A stretch of 64,000 nucleotides of DNA from CAZEDM01 sp964511075 (lineage in GTDB: Bacteria > Zixibacteria > MSB-5A5 > RBG-16-43-9), in assembly GCA_964511075.1 (NCBI GenBank), contig CAZEDM010000010.1, forward strand, positions 26,815 through 90,814, given 5' to 3'. A model generated the notes under the pieces. The model was not told the DNA's origin. It saw only the letters and a list, made by a program, of their open reading frames with translations, and searched no databases. Below are positions 35,506-44,540 of this stretch, piece by piece. A program made the position numbers and the translations under genes. Each line of letters opens with the position of its first letter. Within the stretch, counting starts at the first letter, position 1.

Positions 35506-36764
35506 TAGCTCCTCCTTCCCCAGACGTTTTCTAATCTGGCGATAGCTACCCGCAGATTATATAAGGCATTGACCTGTTTATTCTCTGCGCTGGTAAGATC
35601 GCTTTCTTTCTGTTGCAGGAAAAAATAAGATGTCAGCCCTTGCTCGTACTGAAGCTTGGTCAGCTGGTACATCTCACGGGAAGCCTGCAAAGTTTTACTA
35701 TTTACCTCGATTATTTTCTCTGCAAGTTCCCAGTTTGAATAAGCCTGCTCAATCTCCTCCTCTATTTGCTGCTCCAGCTCAACAATTTTCGCATCCTGTT
35801 CTGTAAGTGAGAGAGTGGCCTCTTTGACCTTTGCTTTTCTGGAGAAACCATCAAAGAGAGGTAAGGATAAGCTTAATCCCGCACTCCACCCTCCTCCTTC
35901 CAGGTTTAGTAAGTCGCTACCCTGCCATCCATAGGAGGAGGATAATGAGACAGATGGATAATAGTCGCTTTTAGCCTGGGTAACCTGTAATTTCAACACT
36001 TCCTTGTTAATCCTTTGGTAGCGTATATCCGACCTTTCGGTTTTCGCCTGTTCAATTATACTATTAAGAGAGGGAAAACTTATGCTTTCGTCTGCATAGC
36101 TTATGGATAATTCTGCCCTTCTGGGTCTGCCCAGAAGCAGATTAAGCTCTATCTTAGCCAAGGTCAATTCATCTTCTGCCTGCTTCTTGTCATATTCTGC
36201 CTGGGATAGACTAGCCTCGGATTCCTTTACCGCGGGAGAGCTTTCTCTGCCTGCATCGTATTTCAATTTGATAAACACAAGGTCTTCCTTTCGTCTTTTC
36301 AGGACGTCCTCAGCCAGTGCAATCTGTTCCTGCTTCAATAGGATTTTAAAAAAAGCCTCCTTTACCGAGAGGATCAGGTCCTCCTCCCCTTGATGATAAT
36401 TCTCCTCAGCTATCTCAACTTTAGCTTTAGCAATCTTTATACCTGCGCGAATACTTCCTCCTTGGTAAAAGGGATAGGAAAGCCCTAGGCTGGCTGAATA
36501 GCTGTTTGTTCTTTCCCCGGATGAACCTTCGTTATTCCGGTATGAACTGGAAAGATTCAGGCTGGGATAATAGGAAGAATAAGCGGAAGTCACACCCACC
36601 TGGGATTTTTCAATTGCAGTTTTTAGCTGAACCAGTTTAGGGTTATTCTCTTTTGCCAGGTAGATGCATTCCTGGAGGGTTAAAGGCTGCTGGGCAAAAG
36701 AACTGGTATTTAGAACCGACAAAAAGAAGATAAATAGAAAGTGGCGATGGAATTTAACAGTCAT
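35505..36764 (-). CDS. tolC: TolC-family outer membrane efflux protein
   Basis: A 419-residue protein with a signal peptide (cleavage near SSFAQ, residue 24), LTLQECIYLAKENNPKLVQLK near residue 29, and long amphipathic helices with YEQGLTSYFFLQQKESDLTSAENKQVNALYNLRVA near the C-terminus. It is the outer-membrane channel of the tripartite MacAB-TolC exporter whose other parts follow directly. It is only distantly like the TolC at 17530. Confidence 0.9.
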   Translation of the reverse strand: MTVKFHRHFLFIFFLSVLNTSSFAQQPLTLQECIYLAKENNPKLVQLKTAIEKSQVGVTSAYSSYYPSLNLSSSYRNNEGSSGERTNSYSASLGLSYPFYQGGSIRAGIKIAKAKVEIAEENYHQGEEDLILSVKEAFFKILLKQEQIALAEDVLKRRKEDLVFIKLKYDAGRESSPAVKESEASLSQAEYDKKQAEDELTLAKIELNLLLGRPRRAELSISYADESISFPSLNSIIEQAKTERSDIRYQRINKEVLKLQVTQAKSDYYPSVSLSSSYGWQGSDLLNLEGGGWSAGLSLSLPLFDGFSRKAKVKEATLSLTEQDAKIVELEQQIEEEIEQAYSNWELAEKIIEVNSKTLQASREMYQLTKLQYEQGLTSYFFLQQKESDLTSAENKQVNALYNLRVAIARLENVWGRRS

Positions 36765-36864
36765 CTTGTCTCCTTATTTTTTTCAGATTATTTAGAATTC
36801 ACTTCCTAAAACTCCTTTCTTCAAGCATATGACACATGCTTTTTATCAAACTTGCGGCTCGAGC

Positions 36865-37440
36865 TCATTTTTCTTTCAGGAGATGAATCAAATTTTTCTG
36901 CAGGTTTGTTTTTGCACGGTGGATAAGGGATTCGATGGAAGAAAGGGATTTATGTAGAACTTTGGCGATTTCCTGGTAAGACAGCCCTTCGTACTGGTGA
37001 AGGACGAAGGCTGCTTTTTGCTTTGCAGGCAGGGAATCGATCGCTTCCCGTATGAGTATATCCTGTTCCTTTCTTTCCAGCGCCTTATCCGGCCGCTCCG
37101 AGTCTGAAGTCTGTAGCCCGGTAACCTGTTGACGCTCTCCCTCCAATAAAGAGCTCAGACTCTTAAGCCAGGAGGGCCTCTTTTTGTCGCGGATGAAGTT
37201 CAGAGAACGATTTACCGCAATACGGTAAAGCCAGGTGGAGACTTTAGCTTCACCCCGGAAATTTTCAGCAGCTTTATATACCTGAAAAAATACCTCCTGA
37301 GATACATCCTCAGCATCCTGTTTATTGCCAATCAGGTTGTAGCAGGTGTTAAGGACCAGCACCTGATATTTCTCAACCAGTGCTCTGAAGGCACCATGGT
37401 CTTTTGCTGAGATCCTCCGTATTAGTTCGGCATCATTCAT
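36865..37440 (-). CDS. ECF sigma factor (RpoE type)
   Basis: A 191-residue sigma factor. Region 2 has the typical NLIGNKQDAEDVSQEVFFQVYKAAENFRGEAKVSTWLYRIAVNRSLNFIR (about 36-84), and region 4 has LPAKQKAAFVLHQYEGLSYQEIAKVLHKSLSSIESLIHRAK (about 140-180). It is the first gene of a minus-strand run that includes an exporter, an anti-sigma factor and periplasmic stress proteins, so it probably controls its own operon. A sigma70-like promoter is seen about 95 bases upstream. Confidence 0.92.
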   Translation of the reverse strand: MNDAELIRRISAKDHGAFRALVEKYQVLVLNTCYNLIGNKQDAEDVSQEVFFQVYKAAENFRGEAKVSTWLYRIAVNRSLNFIRDKKRPSWLKSLSSLLEGERQQVTGLQTSDSERPDKALERKEQDILIREAIDSLPAKQKAAFVLHQYEGLSYQEIAKVLHKSLSSIESLIHRAKTNLQKNLIHLLKEK

Positions 37441-37537
37441 TGGGAATAATGGAATTGAACTAACCCCTTAACATACAGAGACTTCCTTTAGTCGGATATT
37501 CCCCTCAAGAAAAGTGCAGTGATACAGCACGATTGTG

Positions 37538-37565
37538 AAAATAGTTGAGAAATTTGTTAAGTCAA
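37538..37565 (-). promoter_or_regulatory. Possible promoter of the sigma-factor operon
   Basis: On the minus strand, TTGACT (37560-37565), 16-base spacer and TATTTT (37538-37543), about 95 bases before the sigma-factor start. No clear ECF-type promoter was recognised closer to the gene. Confidence 0.4.
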
Positions 37566-37967
37566 CATAATTCTAATAGCAAAAATAAGAAAGTAACTAT
37601 TGTAAGGCTCTAAGGATTTTAGCATTTACTCCCATCTCCACGGTTTTATGGACGGTTTTAATATTCTCAGATTTTGTTTAACCCCTTCCACAGTTGTCCT
37701 GAATTATTTGATTACTTTTTGGGTTGACTTTTTAGACAGAAAAAATGGCAAGCACTTTCAAATTTGTCATCACATTTTGAATTTTCATTTCTTTAGATAT
37801 ATAAAAGTTGATAAAGTGATATATCCCTTCTGGTATTCTTAGTTTTTAAAATTTCACCCGCAAGCTATTTCAACTTGCGGATTTCTTTATCTCCTAGGCT
37901 TCTATTTTCTTATATAAGATATCGGGTAGACTCGCAAAGAGTGGAGACAAGCTCCACCCTTTTTCAG
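37566..37967. other. Non-coding region with two hairpins
   Basis: A 400-base gap between the sigma operon and the small secreted protein gene. It contains CCGCAAG/CTTGCGG (37858-37864 with 37874-37880, followed by ATTTCTTT on the plus strand) and GTGGAG/CTCCAC (37941-37946 with 37952-37957), either of which may terminate the minus-strand gene at 37968. The rest is A/T-rich, with no convincing gene. Confidence 0.5.
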
Positions 37968-38288
37968 CTATTCACTCCTCAAGGGACAGCTATATTTGGC
38001 CCCATATCCGGTGCCGTCTTTTGGTCCTATGCCAAAAATCCCGGTTCCATCACCTGGCCCATAACCTTTGTCTTTCCTGCACTGGGATTTCATTCCTATC
38101 CCTTGTCCGTAGTTGTCACAGATGCCATCCTTATTCTTATCCACAAAATAGTGCCCCTTAGCTGTATCCGCCCTGGAATAAGAGGGCTGACTGAAAACCA
38201 AGCCAGTGGTCACGAGCATAAAGGATAGGAGGACTAAAAGGATCAAGCCGGTTTTGGGGATGAGGTTGTTTTTGAAAAGTTTCGGCAT
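37968..38288 (-). CDS. Small secreted protein with Ca-loop-like and GDGTG motifs
   Basis: A 106-residue protein when started at ATG 38288, which has AAAGGAG a few bases upstream; the longer frame from 38348 has none. Signal peptide with cleavage near VFSQ (about residue 34). The mature part has a DKNKDGICD loop, like the calcium loops of dockerins and TSP3 repeats, followed by Gly/Asp-rich GPGDGTGIFGIGPKDGTGYGA and a C-terminal Cys. Small exported proteins with these motifs occur in several phyla; function unknown. Confidence 0.7.
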   Translation of the reverse strand: MPKLFKNNLIPKTGLILLVLLSFMLVTTGLVFSQPSYSRADTAKGHYFVDKNKDGICDNYGQGIGMKSQCRKDKGYGPGDGTGIFGIGPKDGTGYGAKYSCPLRSE

Positions 38289-38531
38289 TTCAAAGCTCCT
38301 TTCTTTTTTGAGTTTTTCAAATTTCAGACTGGTCTCCTGATTCTGCATTCATTTGGTTTGACACTCAAAAAGCAGAAAAGTTTAAAAGGAAAGAATTTTT
38401 TATTGTGAAGACAGTTCGATGCTTGTCTGTGCCAACTATCAAAATCTTATGGCATTCTGCAACTCAATTTATTTTATTAGTTTGAAACCTTTTGGGAATT
38501 ACAAATTGCAGATTATTCTAGAGGTGAACCG

Positions 38532-39314
38532 ATGAGTAGAAGAGAATCGAAATCTTTTGAGCAATTGGTTAGCTTAATGAGAAAACTCCGTTCCAAAAAG
38601 GGCTGCCCCTGGGACAGGACCCAGACCCATAGGTCACTTCTTCCTTATCTTCTGGAAGAGGCTTATGAGGTCTTGGATTCAGTGGAGAAAAAGGATGATT
38701 TGAAACTTAAGGAGGAATTAGGGGATCTGCTTTTGCAGATAGTTTTTCATTCCGAGATAGCCAGGGAGGAGAACAGGTTTGATATCTATGAGGTCATCGG
38801 AAATCTGAGGGAAAAGCTTATTCAAAGGCATCCTCATGTTTTCAAAAAGAAGAAGAAGTTGTCTTCGACTCAGGTGATAAAAAACTGGGAGCATATAAAG
38901 CTGGCAACCTCGAATAACAAATCGGTCCTATCAGGGATACCTGAAAAGCTTCCCGCTCTGCTCAAGGCTTATAGAGTGGGAGAAAAGGTAAGTAGATATG
39001 GATTCGACTGGCAGAGAAAAGGGGACATACTTCCCAAGTTGAAAGAGGAGTTAAGGGAATTTGAAAAAGCCTATCGAAGAAAGAATAGGAAAAGAATCGA
39101 GGAGGAGTTCGGGGACATATTCTTCACCCTGGTGAACCTATCCCGTCATCTGAAAATAAATCCAGAACTTGCCCTGGGAAGGACTGTTCAGAAATTCATT
39201 CGAAGATTCAATTATATTGAAGAAGAGTTATCCAGAAACAAGAAGAGTTTGAGAGAGACCAGCCTGAAAGAACTCGATAACCTGTGGGAGAAATCCAAAG
39301 GGAGAAAAGTATAA
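38532..39314 (+). CDS. mazG: Nucleoside triphosphate pyrophosphohydrolase MazG
   Basis: A 260-residue all-helical enzyme that hydrolyses nucleoside triphosphates to monophosphates and pyrophosphate, cleaning the nucleotide pool. The first domain has GCPWDRTQTHRSLLPYLLEEAYEV and then EELGDLLLQIVFHSEIA, with the EExxE...ExxD metal-binding pattern. The second has EEFGDIFFTLVNLSRHL near residue 200. Full-length two-domain form, as in E. coli. GAGGTGA lies before the ATG. It stands alone, facing the ompA gene across a terminator. Confidence 0.93.
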   Translation: MSRRESKSFEQLVSLMRKLRSKKGCPWDRTQTHRSLLPYLLEEAYEVLDSVEKKDDLKLKEELGDLLLQIVFHSEIAREENRFDIYEVIGNLREKLIQRHPHVFKKKKKLSSTQVIKNWEHIKLATSNNKSVLSGIPEKLPALLKAYRVGEKVSRYGFDWQRKGDILPKLKEELREFEKAYRRKNRKRIEEEFGDIFFTLVNLSRHLKINPELALGRTVQKFIRRFNYIEEELSRNKKSLRETSLKELDNLWEKSKGRKV

Positions 39315-39315
39315 A

Positions 39316-39349
39316 AAAAGAAGGGCATTTTATTAAATGCCCTTCTTTT
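39316..39349. terminator. Bidirectional terminator between mazG and ompA
   Basis: A perfect 15-bp stem (39316-39330 with 39335-39349) with TATT loop; A-rich on the left arm and T-rich on the right, so it can work for both convergent genes. Confidence 0.92.
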
Positions 39350-39365
39350 AGGCTATTCTTCGGTT

Positions 39366-40886
39366 TTACATAACTCGCTTCAGCTCTACTCTCCGGTTCT
39401 TGGCCCGGCCCTCTTCGGTTTTGTTGTCCGCTATGGGCTGGGTCTCACCGTAACCCTTGGCAGTCAGATTGCCTGCCTTAACTCCCTTGCTGATTAAGTA
39501 TTGCATCACCGCATCGGCCCGTGCATTAGAGAGCTTAAGGTTGTGAGCATCTGAACCCTGAGAGTCAGTGTGTCCACCGATTTCCACCTTGACATCCGGC
39601 CGCTCAATCAAGCTGGCTGCTACCTGGTCTAAGATGGTCTTGGAATCAGAAGTCAGTACAGATTTGTTGGATTCAAAGTGGACGCCATACAGGACCACCG
39701 GTTTCTCCGGTTCAGGTATGAACTCAGAGATCGGACAGCCTGTGTTATCCACTTTTGCGCCAGCCGGAGTACCCGCACATTTATCCATGCCGTCACAGAC
39801 ACCGTCATTATCCGTATCCATGGGGCAACCATTAGCATCCACCTTGCAGGCTTTCTTGGTATCAGCGCACTTATCCTTATAATCTGGCACTCCATCTGCA
39901 TCCGCATCAAGTGGACAACCGGAGGCATCCACCTTTGCCTCCTTAGGAGTATCAGCGCACTTATCCAATCCATCACAGACACCATCCTTATCTGCATCCA
40001 TGGGACAGCCGGTGGCATCTACCTTGCAACCTGCGGCAGTGCCTGGACACTTATCCAGACCATCGCAGATCCCGTCATTGTCCGCATCCAGAGGACAGCC
40101 GCTGGCATCCACCAGACAACCCAGTGGAGTATCCGGGCACTGGTCGTCCTTATCCGGTACACCATCCTTATCCGTGTCCTTGGGTTTTCCAAAATAGTAG
40201 TTTATCCCCACAAAAGCCTCTGGAATTCCCCTGGGAAGATCTAATTCGTCTGCTTCTGTGCCCACTATGTCCTTATCGTCTTTGAAGCTGGTTAAAAGCC
40301 GCGTCATATAATGAAACTTGCCACCGATGTTTATGCCCAGATTCTCTACAGGATAATACTCAATTCCCACACCTACTACAGCGGTTATCTCCTGGTCTTT
40401 TAATTCCACTGAGTCGGCAAGACCCTCTTTATCAGGGTAGAACCAGGCAAGATCGCCCTTATAGTCTTTTATCTTCCATATAGAGACACCGGGACCGCCA
40501 AAGACGTAAGGAGTAAACTTCTTCTCCGGCATAAAGTAGTAATAGGCGGCTAAGTCAATCATTATGTTCTCAAATGTATAGGCACTATCTACCTTGGAGA
40601 AAGTAAATCCTGCTCCATCTGATTCTTTACCTGTTAGGTCTGCCTGCCAAGTGTAAGCGTAAGTTCCGGTTACGCCAATGGCTAAATTTTTCAGAATACC
40701 GTACTTCAGGGTAACTCCACCGTGATAGCCAACAATCCAGACATCGGAGTGGTCAGTTAGAACCGGTTTCCACAGCCCACCCTCTGCCCCCAATCCGAAC
40801 ATACCCTTCATCTCCATGGGGTATGATGCAACGCTCAGTGTGAGAACTAACACTGCTACCCCAAATAGCCAGGTTAGTTTTTTCAC
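39366..40886 (-). CDS. OmpA-family protein with five TSP type 3 repeats
   Basis: A 506-residue outer-membrane protein. Signal peptide (1-23), an N-terminal beta-barrel (about 25-235, ending in YYFGKP), five calcium-binding thrombospondin type 3 units of exactly 30 residues each (237-386, each with D-D-DG--D---KC and VD--GCP), and a C-terminal OmpA peptidoglycan-binding domain (about 396-506) with GGHTDSQGSDAHNLKLSNARA. It anchors the outer membrane to the wall through a rigid calcium-filled stalk. GTG start with AAAGGAGGT upstream. Its own promoter is at 41031-41059. Confidence 0.93.
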   Translation of the reverse strand: MKKLTWLFGVAVLVLTLSVASYPMEMKGMFGLGAEGGLWKPVLTDHSDVWIVGYHGGVTLKYGILKNLAIGVTGTYAYTWQADLTGKESDGAGFTFSKVDSAYTFENIMIDLAAYYYFMPEKKFTPYVFGGPGVSIWKIKDYKGDLAWFYPDKEGLADSVELKDQEITAVVGVGIEYYPVENLGINIGGKFHYMTRLLTSFKDDKDIVGTEADELDLPRGIPEAFVGINYYFGKPKDTDKDGVPDKDDQCPDTPLGCLVDASGCPLDADNDGICDGLDKCPGTAAGCKVDATGCPMDADKDGVCDGLDKCADTPKEAKVDASGCPLDADADGVPDYKDKCADTKKACKVDANGCPMDTDNDGVCDGMDKCAGTPAGAKVDNTGCPISEFIPEPEKPVVLYGVHFESNKSVLTSDSKTILDQVAASLIERPDVKVEIGGHTDSQGSDAHNLKLSNARADAVMQYLISKGVKAGNLTAKGYGETQPIADNKTEEGRAKNRRVELKRVM

Positions 40887-41030
40887 CTTCTTACCTCCTT
40901 TTATAAGTTTTTAGTTTTGATCTACTTCTCTTCAAAGATTGATTTTTCTCCTGGGTATCACCCCCTCCAAATGATTTCAGTTAAAAATCCCTTTTTATTT
41001 ATTCATACTCTAACATCTAAAGTTTTATGA

Positions 41031-41059
41031 ATTTAAAGAAATACCAACTTACTTGTCAA
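41031..41059 (-). promoter_or_regulatory. Sigma70-type promoter of the ompA gene
   Basis: Minus strand: TTGACA (41054-41059), 17-base spacer, TTAAAT (41031-41036). A long A/T tract just upstream (41061-41085) could act as an UP element. The leader to the GTG start would be about 140 bases. Confidence 0.6.
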
Positions 41060-41089
41060 GAGTTTTTTTATTTTTTTTAAAAAAAGGTT

Positions 41090-42373
41090 TTAGTAGAGCT
41101 TAGTTATCTTCGCCCCTCTATAATAATGGGAGAGGATTGCCCTATAGCTTTGTCCTGCCCGAGCCCTTCCTAAAGCCCCCACCTGGCACATTCCCACGCC
41201 ATGTCCGTTTCCAAAACCCTTGAACTCTATCTTTTCCACATCCCCTGAAGGGTCTCTCTGTAAATAGATATCGAAGAAGGTGCTGGGAAGTATAGGATGG
41301 GGAGGGTTCTTTCTCCTCAAAACCCATCTTATGCTATCTTTTTCCAGCCTGAAAAGATTCCTGTCCGTTCTCAGCTCCAGAAGAGAAACCCTGCCAGAGG
41401 GGGACCTTTTAAGGACTTCTAAATTCAAAATCTTTCCGATTCCCCCTTTAGGAATCTCCTGATAAGAACTCAGATATTTTGAAAGGATTTCCTCCAGCTC
41501 CTCTCTTGACCAGCTTTCCTCCCAGGTGGAGTTCTTTGCCCAGGTGCAGTACCCATCATCCCCGGAGGAATGAAGATAGGGTTCTGGGGGTTTGTTCCAT
41601 ACTTCTTCAATCCTCTCGGTACAGCCACCGCAATTGGCATGATAATGAGCCTTGATCGGCTTTCCCTCGTAAACTAAGATCATCCCTTTGGTTTCCTTAA
41701 TTGCCAGGTTAGATAATCTATCCTCAGAATCTGCTCCCAGATAGACCTGATCAGCTACCGTGGATTCCAGATCATATGTTTTCCCCTGATAATCCCCTAA
41801 GGAGTAAAGGGCGTAGGTTCTGGCGGCTATGGTCTGAGCCTTTAAGGCTTCAAATTCTTTTTCAGTCCACTTCCCTATCTCAGCCGGCAGAACCCCTTTC
41901 AGATAATCCTCCATAAAGACTAAGTTCAGGGCTAAAGCCCGGTTACCCTCTGGCGAAAATCTGATCTCCAGTACACCCCTGTACTTTTTCCCATTCAGGA
42001 AAAAGCACCCCTCTTTCCCCCGGGGCTCAAAAACAATTTTCTGCAGATTTCCCTCTAACTCTTTTTGCCCCTTTGCTCCTAAGCTTATTCCACCAGGATT
42101 TATTTTCAGCCAGATCCGGGCGGAGGAGAAGTACTCAGATAGATCTCCTTTTTGAGAATAACAACGAATTACAAATGAGCCATTCGGGGATACCACCAGC
42201 TCCTCTCTGGTTTCTAATAGCTTGACCCTGACACTGGGATATTTCAGTCTACGATAATAAACCTCCTCGCGATAGATAGGCATCTGAGCACAGTTGGATA
42301 GGAAGATGATCAAAAGAGTCAAGCTCAGTTTGGTCCAGAAAGCCGTCAGTTTTCTGTTCCTTAAGGTAAGCAT
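41090..42373 (-). CDS. SpoIID/LytB-domain lipoprotein
   Basis: A 427-residue protein with a lipoprotein signal (LSNC near residue 28). The C-terminal two thirds is a SpoIID domain: DYLKGVLPAEIGKW near 160, LKAQTIAARTYALYSLG, AHYHANCGGCTERIEEVW and FGNGHGVGMCQVGALGRARAGQ near 395. SpoIID proteins are lytic transglycosylases that cut denuded glycan strands, or amidase enhancers. In a non-spore-forming diderm it probably takes part in wall turnover. It overlaps anmK by 13 bases and is the last gene of the wall-recycling operon. Confidence 0.88.
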   Translation of the reverse strand: MLTLRNRKLTAFWTKLSLTLLIIFLSNCAQMPIYREEVYYRRLKYPSVRVKLLETREELVVSPNGSFVIRCYSQKGDLSEYFSSARIWLKINPGGISLGAKGQKELEGNLQKIVFEPRGKEGCFFLNGKKYRGVLEIRFSPEGNRALALNLVFMEDYLKGVLPAEIGKWTEKEFEALKAQTIAARTYALYSLGDYQGKTYDLESTVADQVYLGADSEDRLSNLAIKETKGMILVYEGKPIKAHYHANCGGCTERIEEVWNKPPEPYLHSSGDDGYCTWAKNSTWEESWSREELEEILSKYLSSYQEIPKGGIGKILNLEVLKRSPSGRVSLLELRTDRNLFRLEKDSIRWVLRRKNPPHPILPSTFFDIYLQRDPSGDVEKIEFKGFGNGHGVGMCQVGALGRARAGQSYRAILSHYYRGAKITKLY

Positions 42374-43545
42374 ATTTTCCCTGAGATTTTGTTCTTATCT
42401 GTTACGAACACACCTGAATCATCTCCAGACAGCTGAGACAAAGTGATAAATGCAAACAGAGCAAAAGAAAGCGCTTCTACTGCCAGGACATTGTATCCTA
42501 ACTCCTCTGATAGATATACCTTAGCCGGATAGAAAAGCTCCTTAAGTCTTGCATATAGATATCGGTTTTTTGCTCCACCTCCACAGAGGATAAGTTCCTC
42601 TATTTCTGCTTGAGGCTTAAGTAATCTCATATGGGCAGCATAAACTGATCCTGCTGTAAGCTCACTTGCCGTGGTAATGAGGTCCTCCTTTTTCGAGGAA
42701 TAATTACTAATCTTCCTCGCAAAGCCTTCAGTAAATTTTTGATTAAAATCCTCACGACCTAAGCTTTTCCTTCCTTTGTGTAAGAGGGAGATTTTTTTTA
42801 TAAATAGGTCTAAGATAGGCTGGATAACTTTTCCCTCAAAAGCTATTTTACCATCTTTGTCGTAATTCTTTTGGAAATACCTTCTCATAAGATTATCTAT
42901 GAGCATATTGCCGGGACCAAAATCCCTTCCCCATATTTTGTCCACTCTTGTTCCCCGGGGCAAGAAAGTGAGATTGGTGATTCCTCCGATATTCAGAACT
43001 GCTTGGGGTTTCTCCTTGTTGTTGAAAAGGTGAAAATGGGTTAAGGAAGTCAGAGGTGCACCCTCTCCCCCTCTGGCGATATCCTTTCTTCTGAAATCTC
43101 CTATAGTCAAAATTCCTGTGCGGGCAGAGATGATCTGCGGCTCGCCTATCTGTAGCGTTCCCCTTATTTGGTATGGTCCGATCTTCTTTTTAACAGGGAG
43201 GTGCCTGACAGTTTGACCATGCGAGCCTATAAGGTTAATATCCTTTAAGCTCAAGCCATAGCTTCTGGTTATCTTTTTTGCAGCTTGAGCTAAATACTCT
43301 CCCAAAAGGAAATCCAGTCTTATAATTTCATCGACATTCTGGAACTCGGGCTCTGATATCCTCAGGATCTCTTTTCGTAGGCAAGCAGGGTATTCATAGC
43401 TTTTGAAACCGAGCTGTTTGATCTTAAGCCCGCCGTTCTTATTCTCTATCTCTGCCAGACAGGCATCTATTCCATTTGCCGAGGTGCCGGACATAAGGCC
43501 TATGACTTTCAGCTTCTTTTTCCCCGAAATTTTTTCAAGACTCAA
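42361..43545 (-). CDS. anmK: Anhydro-N-acetylmuramic acid kinase
   Basis: A 394-residue kinase that converts 1,6-anhydro-MurNAc to MurNAc-6-phosphate in peptidoglycan recycling. Visible motifs: GLMSGTSANGIDACLAEI near residue 16 (ATP/sugar site), GSHGQTVRHLP, NIGGITNLTFLP, DFGPGNMLID and LILCGGGAKN near the C-terminus. The start is TTG 43545, 1 base after the nagZ stop, with GAGG nearby. Its neighbours nagZ and the SpoIID gene fit the same pathway. Confidence 0.93.
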   Translation of the reverse strand: MSLEKISGKKKLKVIGLMSGTSANGIDACLAEIENKNGGLKIKQLGFKSYEYPACLRKEILRISEPEFQNVDEIIRLDFLLGEYLAQAAKKITRSYGLSLKDINLIGSHGQTVRHLPVKKKIGPYQIRGTLQIGEPQIISARTGILTIGDFRRKDIARGGEGAPLTSLTHFHLFNNKEKPQAVLNIGGITNLTFLPRGTRVDKIWGRDFGPGNMLIDNLMRRYFQKNYDKDGKIAFEGKVIQPILDLFIKKISLLHKGRKSLGREDFNQKFTEGFARKISNYSSKKEDLITTASELTAGSVYAAHMRLLKPQAEIEELILCGGGAKNRYLYARLKELFYPAKVYLSEELGYNVLAVEALSFALFAFITLSQLSGDDSGVFVTDKNKISGKICLP

Positions 43546-43546
43546 T

Positions 43547-44530
43547 TTAACCTCTGGATAATTTCTTCTTCAAGGTAAGAATTCTATCTGTCGCCTCATA
43601 TAATCGCGCAGTATTCAGTTCTCTATCTTTAAACTTCTTTTCAAAAAAATCAAGAACCTTTACTTGTTCCTCAAGATTTTCGCTAATGATAATGACATCA
43701 TCTCCCGCCTCTAAAGCCAAAATACAGGCGCTTTCCAAAGGGAAGTTGTTCCTTATACCTTTCATCTGCATATCATCGGTGACGATTAACCCTTTAAAAT
43801 TCAATTCCCTTCTAAGGATACCGGTACAGATTTTCTCCGAAAGGGTAGCAGGAGAAGAGGAATCGAGTTCAGTCGCCATCACATGGGTGCTCATTATAAA
43901 ATCGACTTCACAAGAGATCGCGGTTTTAAAAGGAGGGAAGTCTATCCTCTCAAACCTTTCTTTTGAGTTAGAACTGGATGGTAGAGTCTTATGCGGATCC
44001 ACTGAGATATCCCCGATGCCCGGGAAATGTTTGGCACAGGCTAAAACACCTTCACCTCTTATAGCTTCAAGGGTTATCCTCGAGAACTCCGACACCAGCT
44101 CAGGCTCAGACCCAAATGACCTCTCACCTATCACCGGATTAGCAGGGTTAGTGAGCACATCCACCACCGGGGCTAAGTTCACATTTACGCCCAGTTTTTT
44201 TAGCTCCCTTGCAGTCTGGCTATAAGCTTCATACACACCTTCCTTGTCCCCCTTCTTCCCATAATAAAGATTAGCCTGGGAACAGGGAAAGTCCTGTGTG
44301 ATCCGGTTCACCCTTCCACCTTCCTGGTCGATCATCACAAAAAGTGGGATAGCAGAGCTTTTCTGGAGCAACTCAATATGCTTTTTGAGATCCTCCTTAG
44401 TCCCTATGTTTTCCGAGAAAAGGATCACCCCACCCAGCTGGTATCTGCGGATTAATTTTATAAACTCTTCCGGGGGCTCTACTCCTTTATACCCCAAGGA
44501 GAAAATCTGACCAAGCTTTAGGTCCTTCAC
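43547..44530 (-). CDS. nagZ: Beta-N-acetylhexosaminidase NagZ (GH3)
   Basis: A 327-residue glycoside hydrolase family 3 enzyme that removes GlcNAc from GlcNAc-anhydroMurNAc muropeptides. KHFPGIGDISVDPHKTLP near residue 165 holds the mobile-loop Asp-His dyad, and IVTDDMQMKGI near 245 contains the catalytic nucleophile Asp. No signal peptide, so cytoplasmic as in other NagZ. GTG start 10 bases after the cyclase gene. Confidence 0.93.
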   Translation of the reverse strand: MKDLKLGQIFSLGYKGVEPPEEFIKLIRRYQLGGVILFSENIGTKEDLKKHIELLQKSSAIPLFVMIDQEGGRVNRITQDFPCSQANLYYGKKGDKEGVYEAYSQTARELKKLGVNVNLAPVVDVLTNPANPVIGERSFGSEPELVSEFSRITLEAIRGEGVLACAKHFPGIGDISVDPHKTLPSSSNSKERFERIDFPPFKTAISCEVDFIMSTHVMATELDSSSPATLSEKICTGILRRELNFKGLIVTDDMQMKGIRNNFPLESACILALEAGDDVIIISENLEEQVKVLDFFEKKFKDRELNTARLYEATDRILTLKKKLSRG

Positions 44531-44540
44531 TCTTTTCTTC

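Noticed and set aside
37738..37770. Possible sigma54-type site (TGGCAAGCACTTTC)
   Set aside because: The spacing and the GC element do not fit the GG-N10-GC pattern, and no gene starts just downstream.
39678..40244. Plus-strand frame of 188 codons opposite the TSP3 repeats
   Set aside because: Its repeated pattern mirrors the TSP3 coding repeats on the other strand, and there is no plausible start site.
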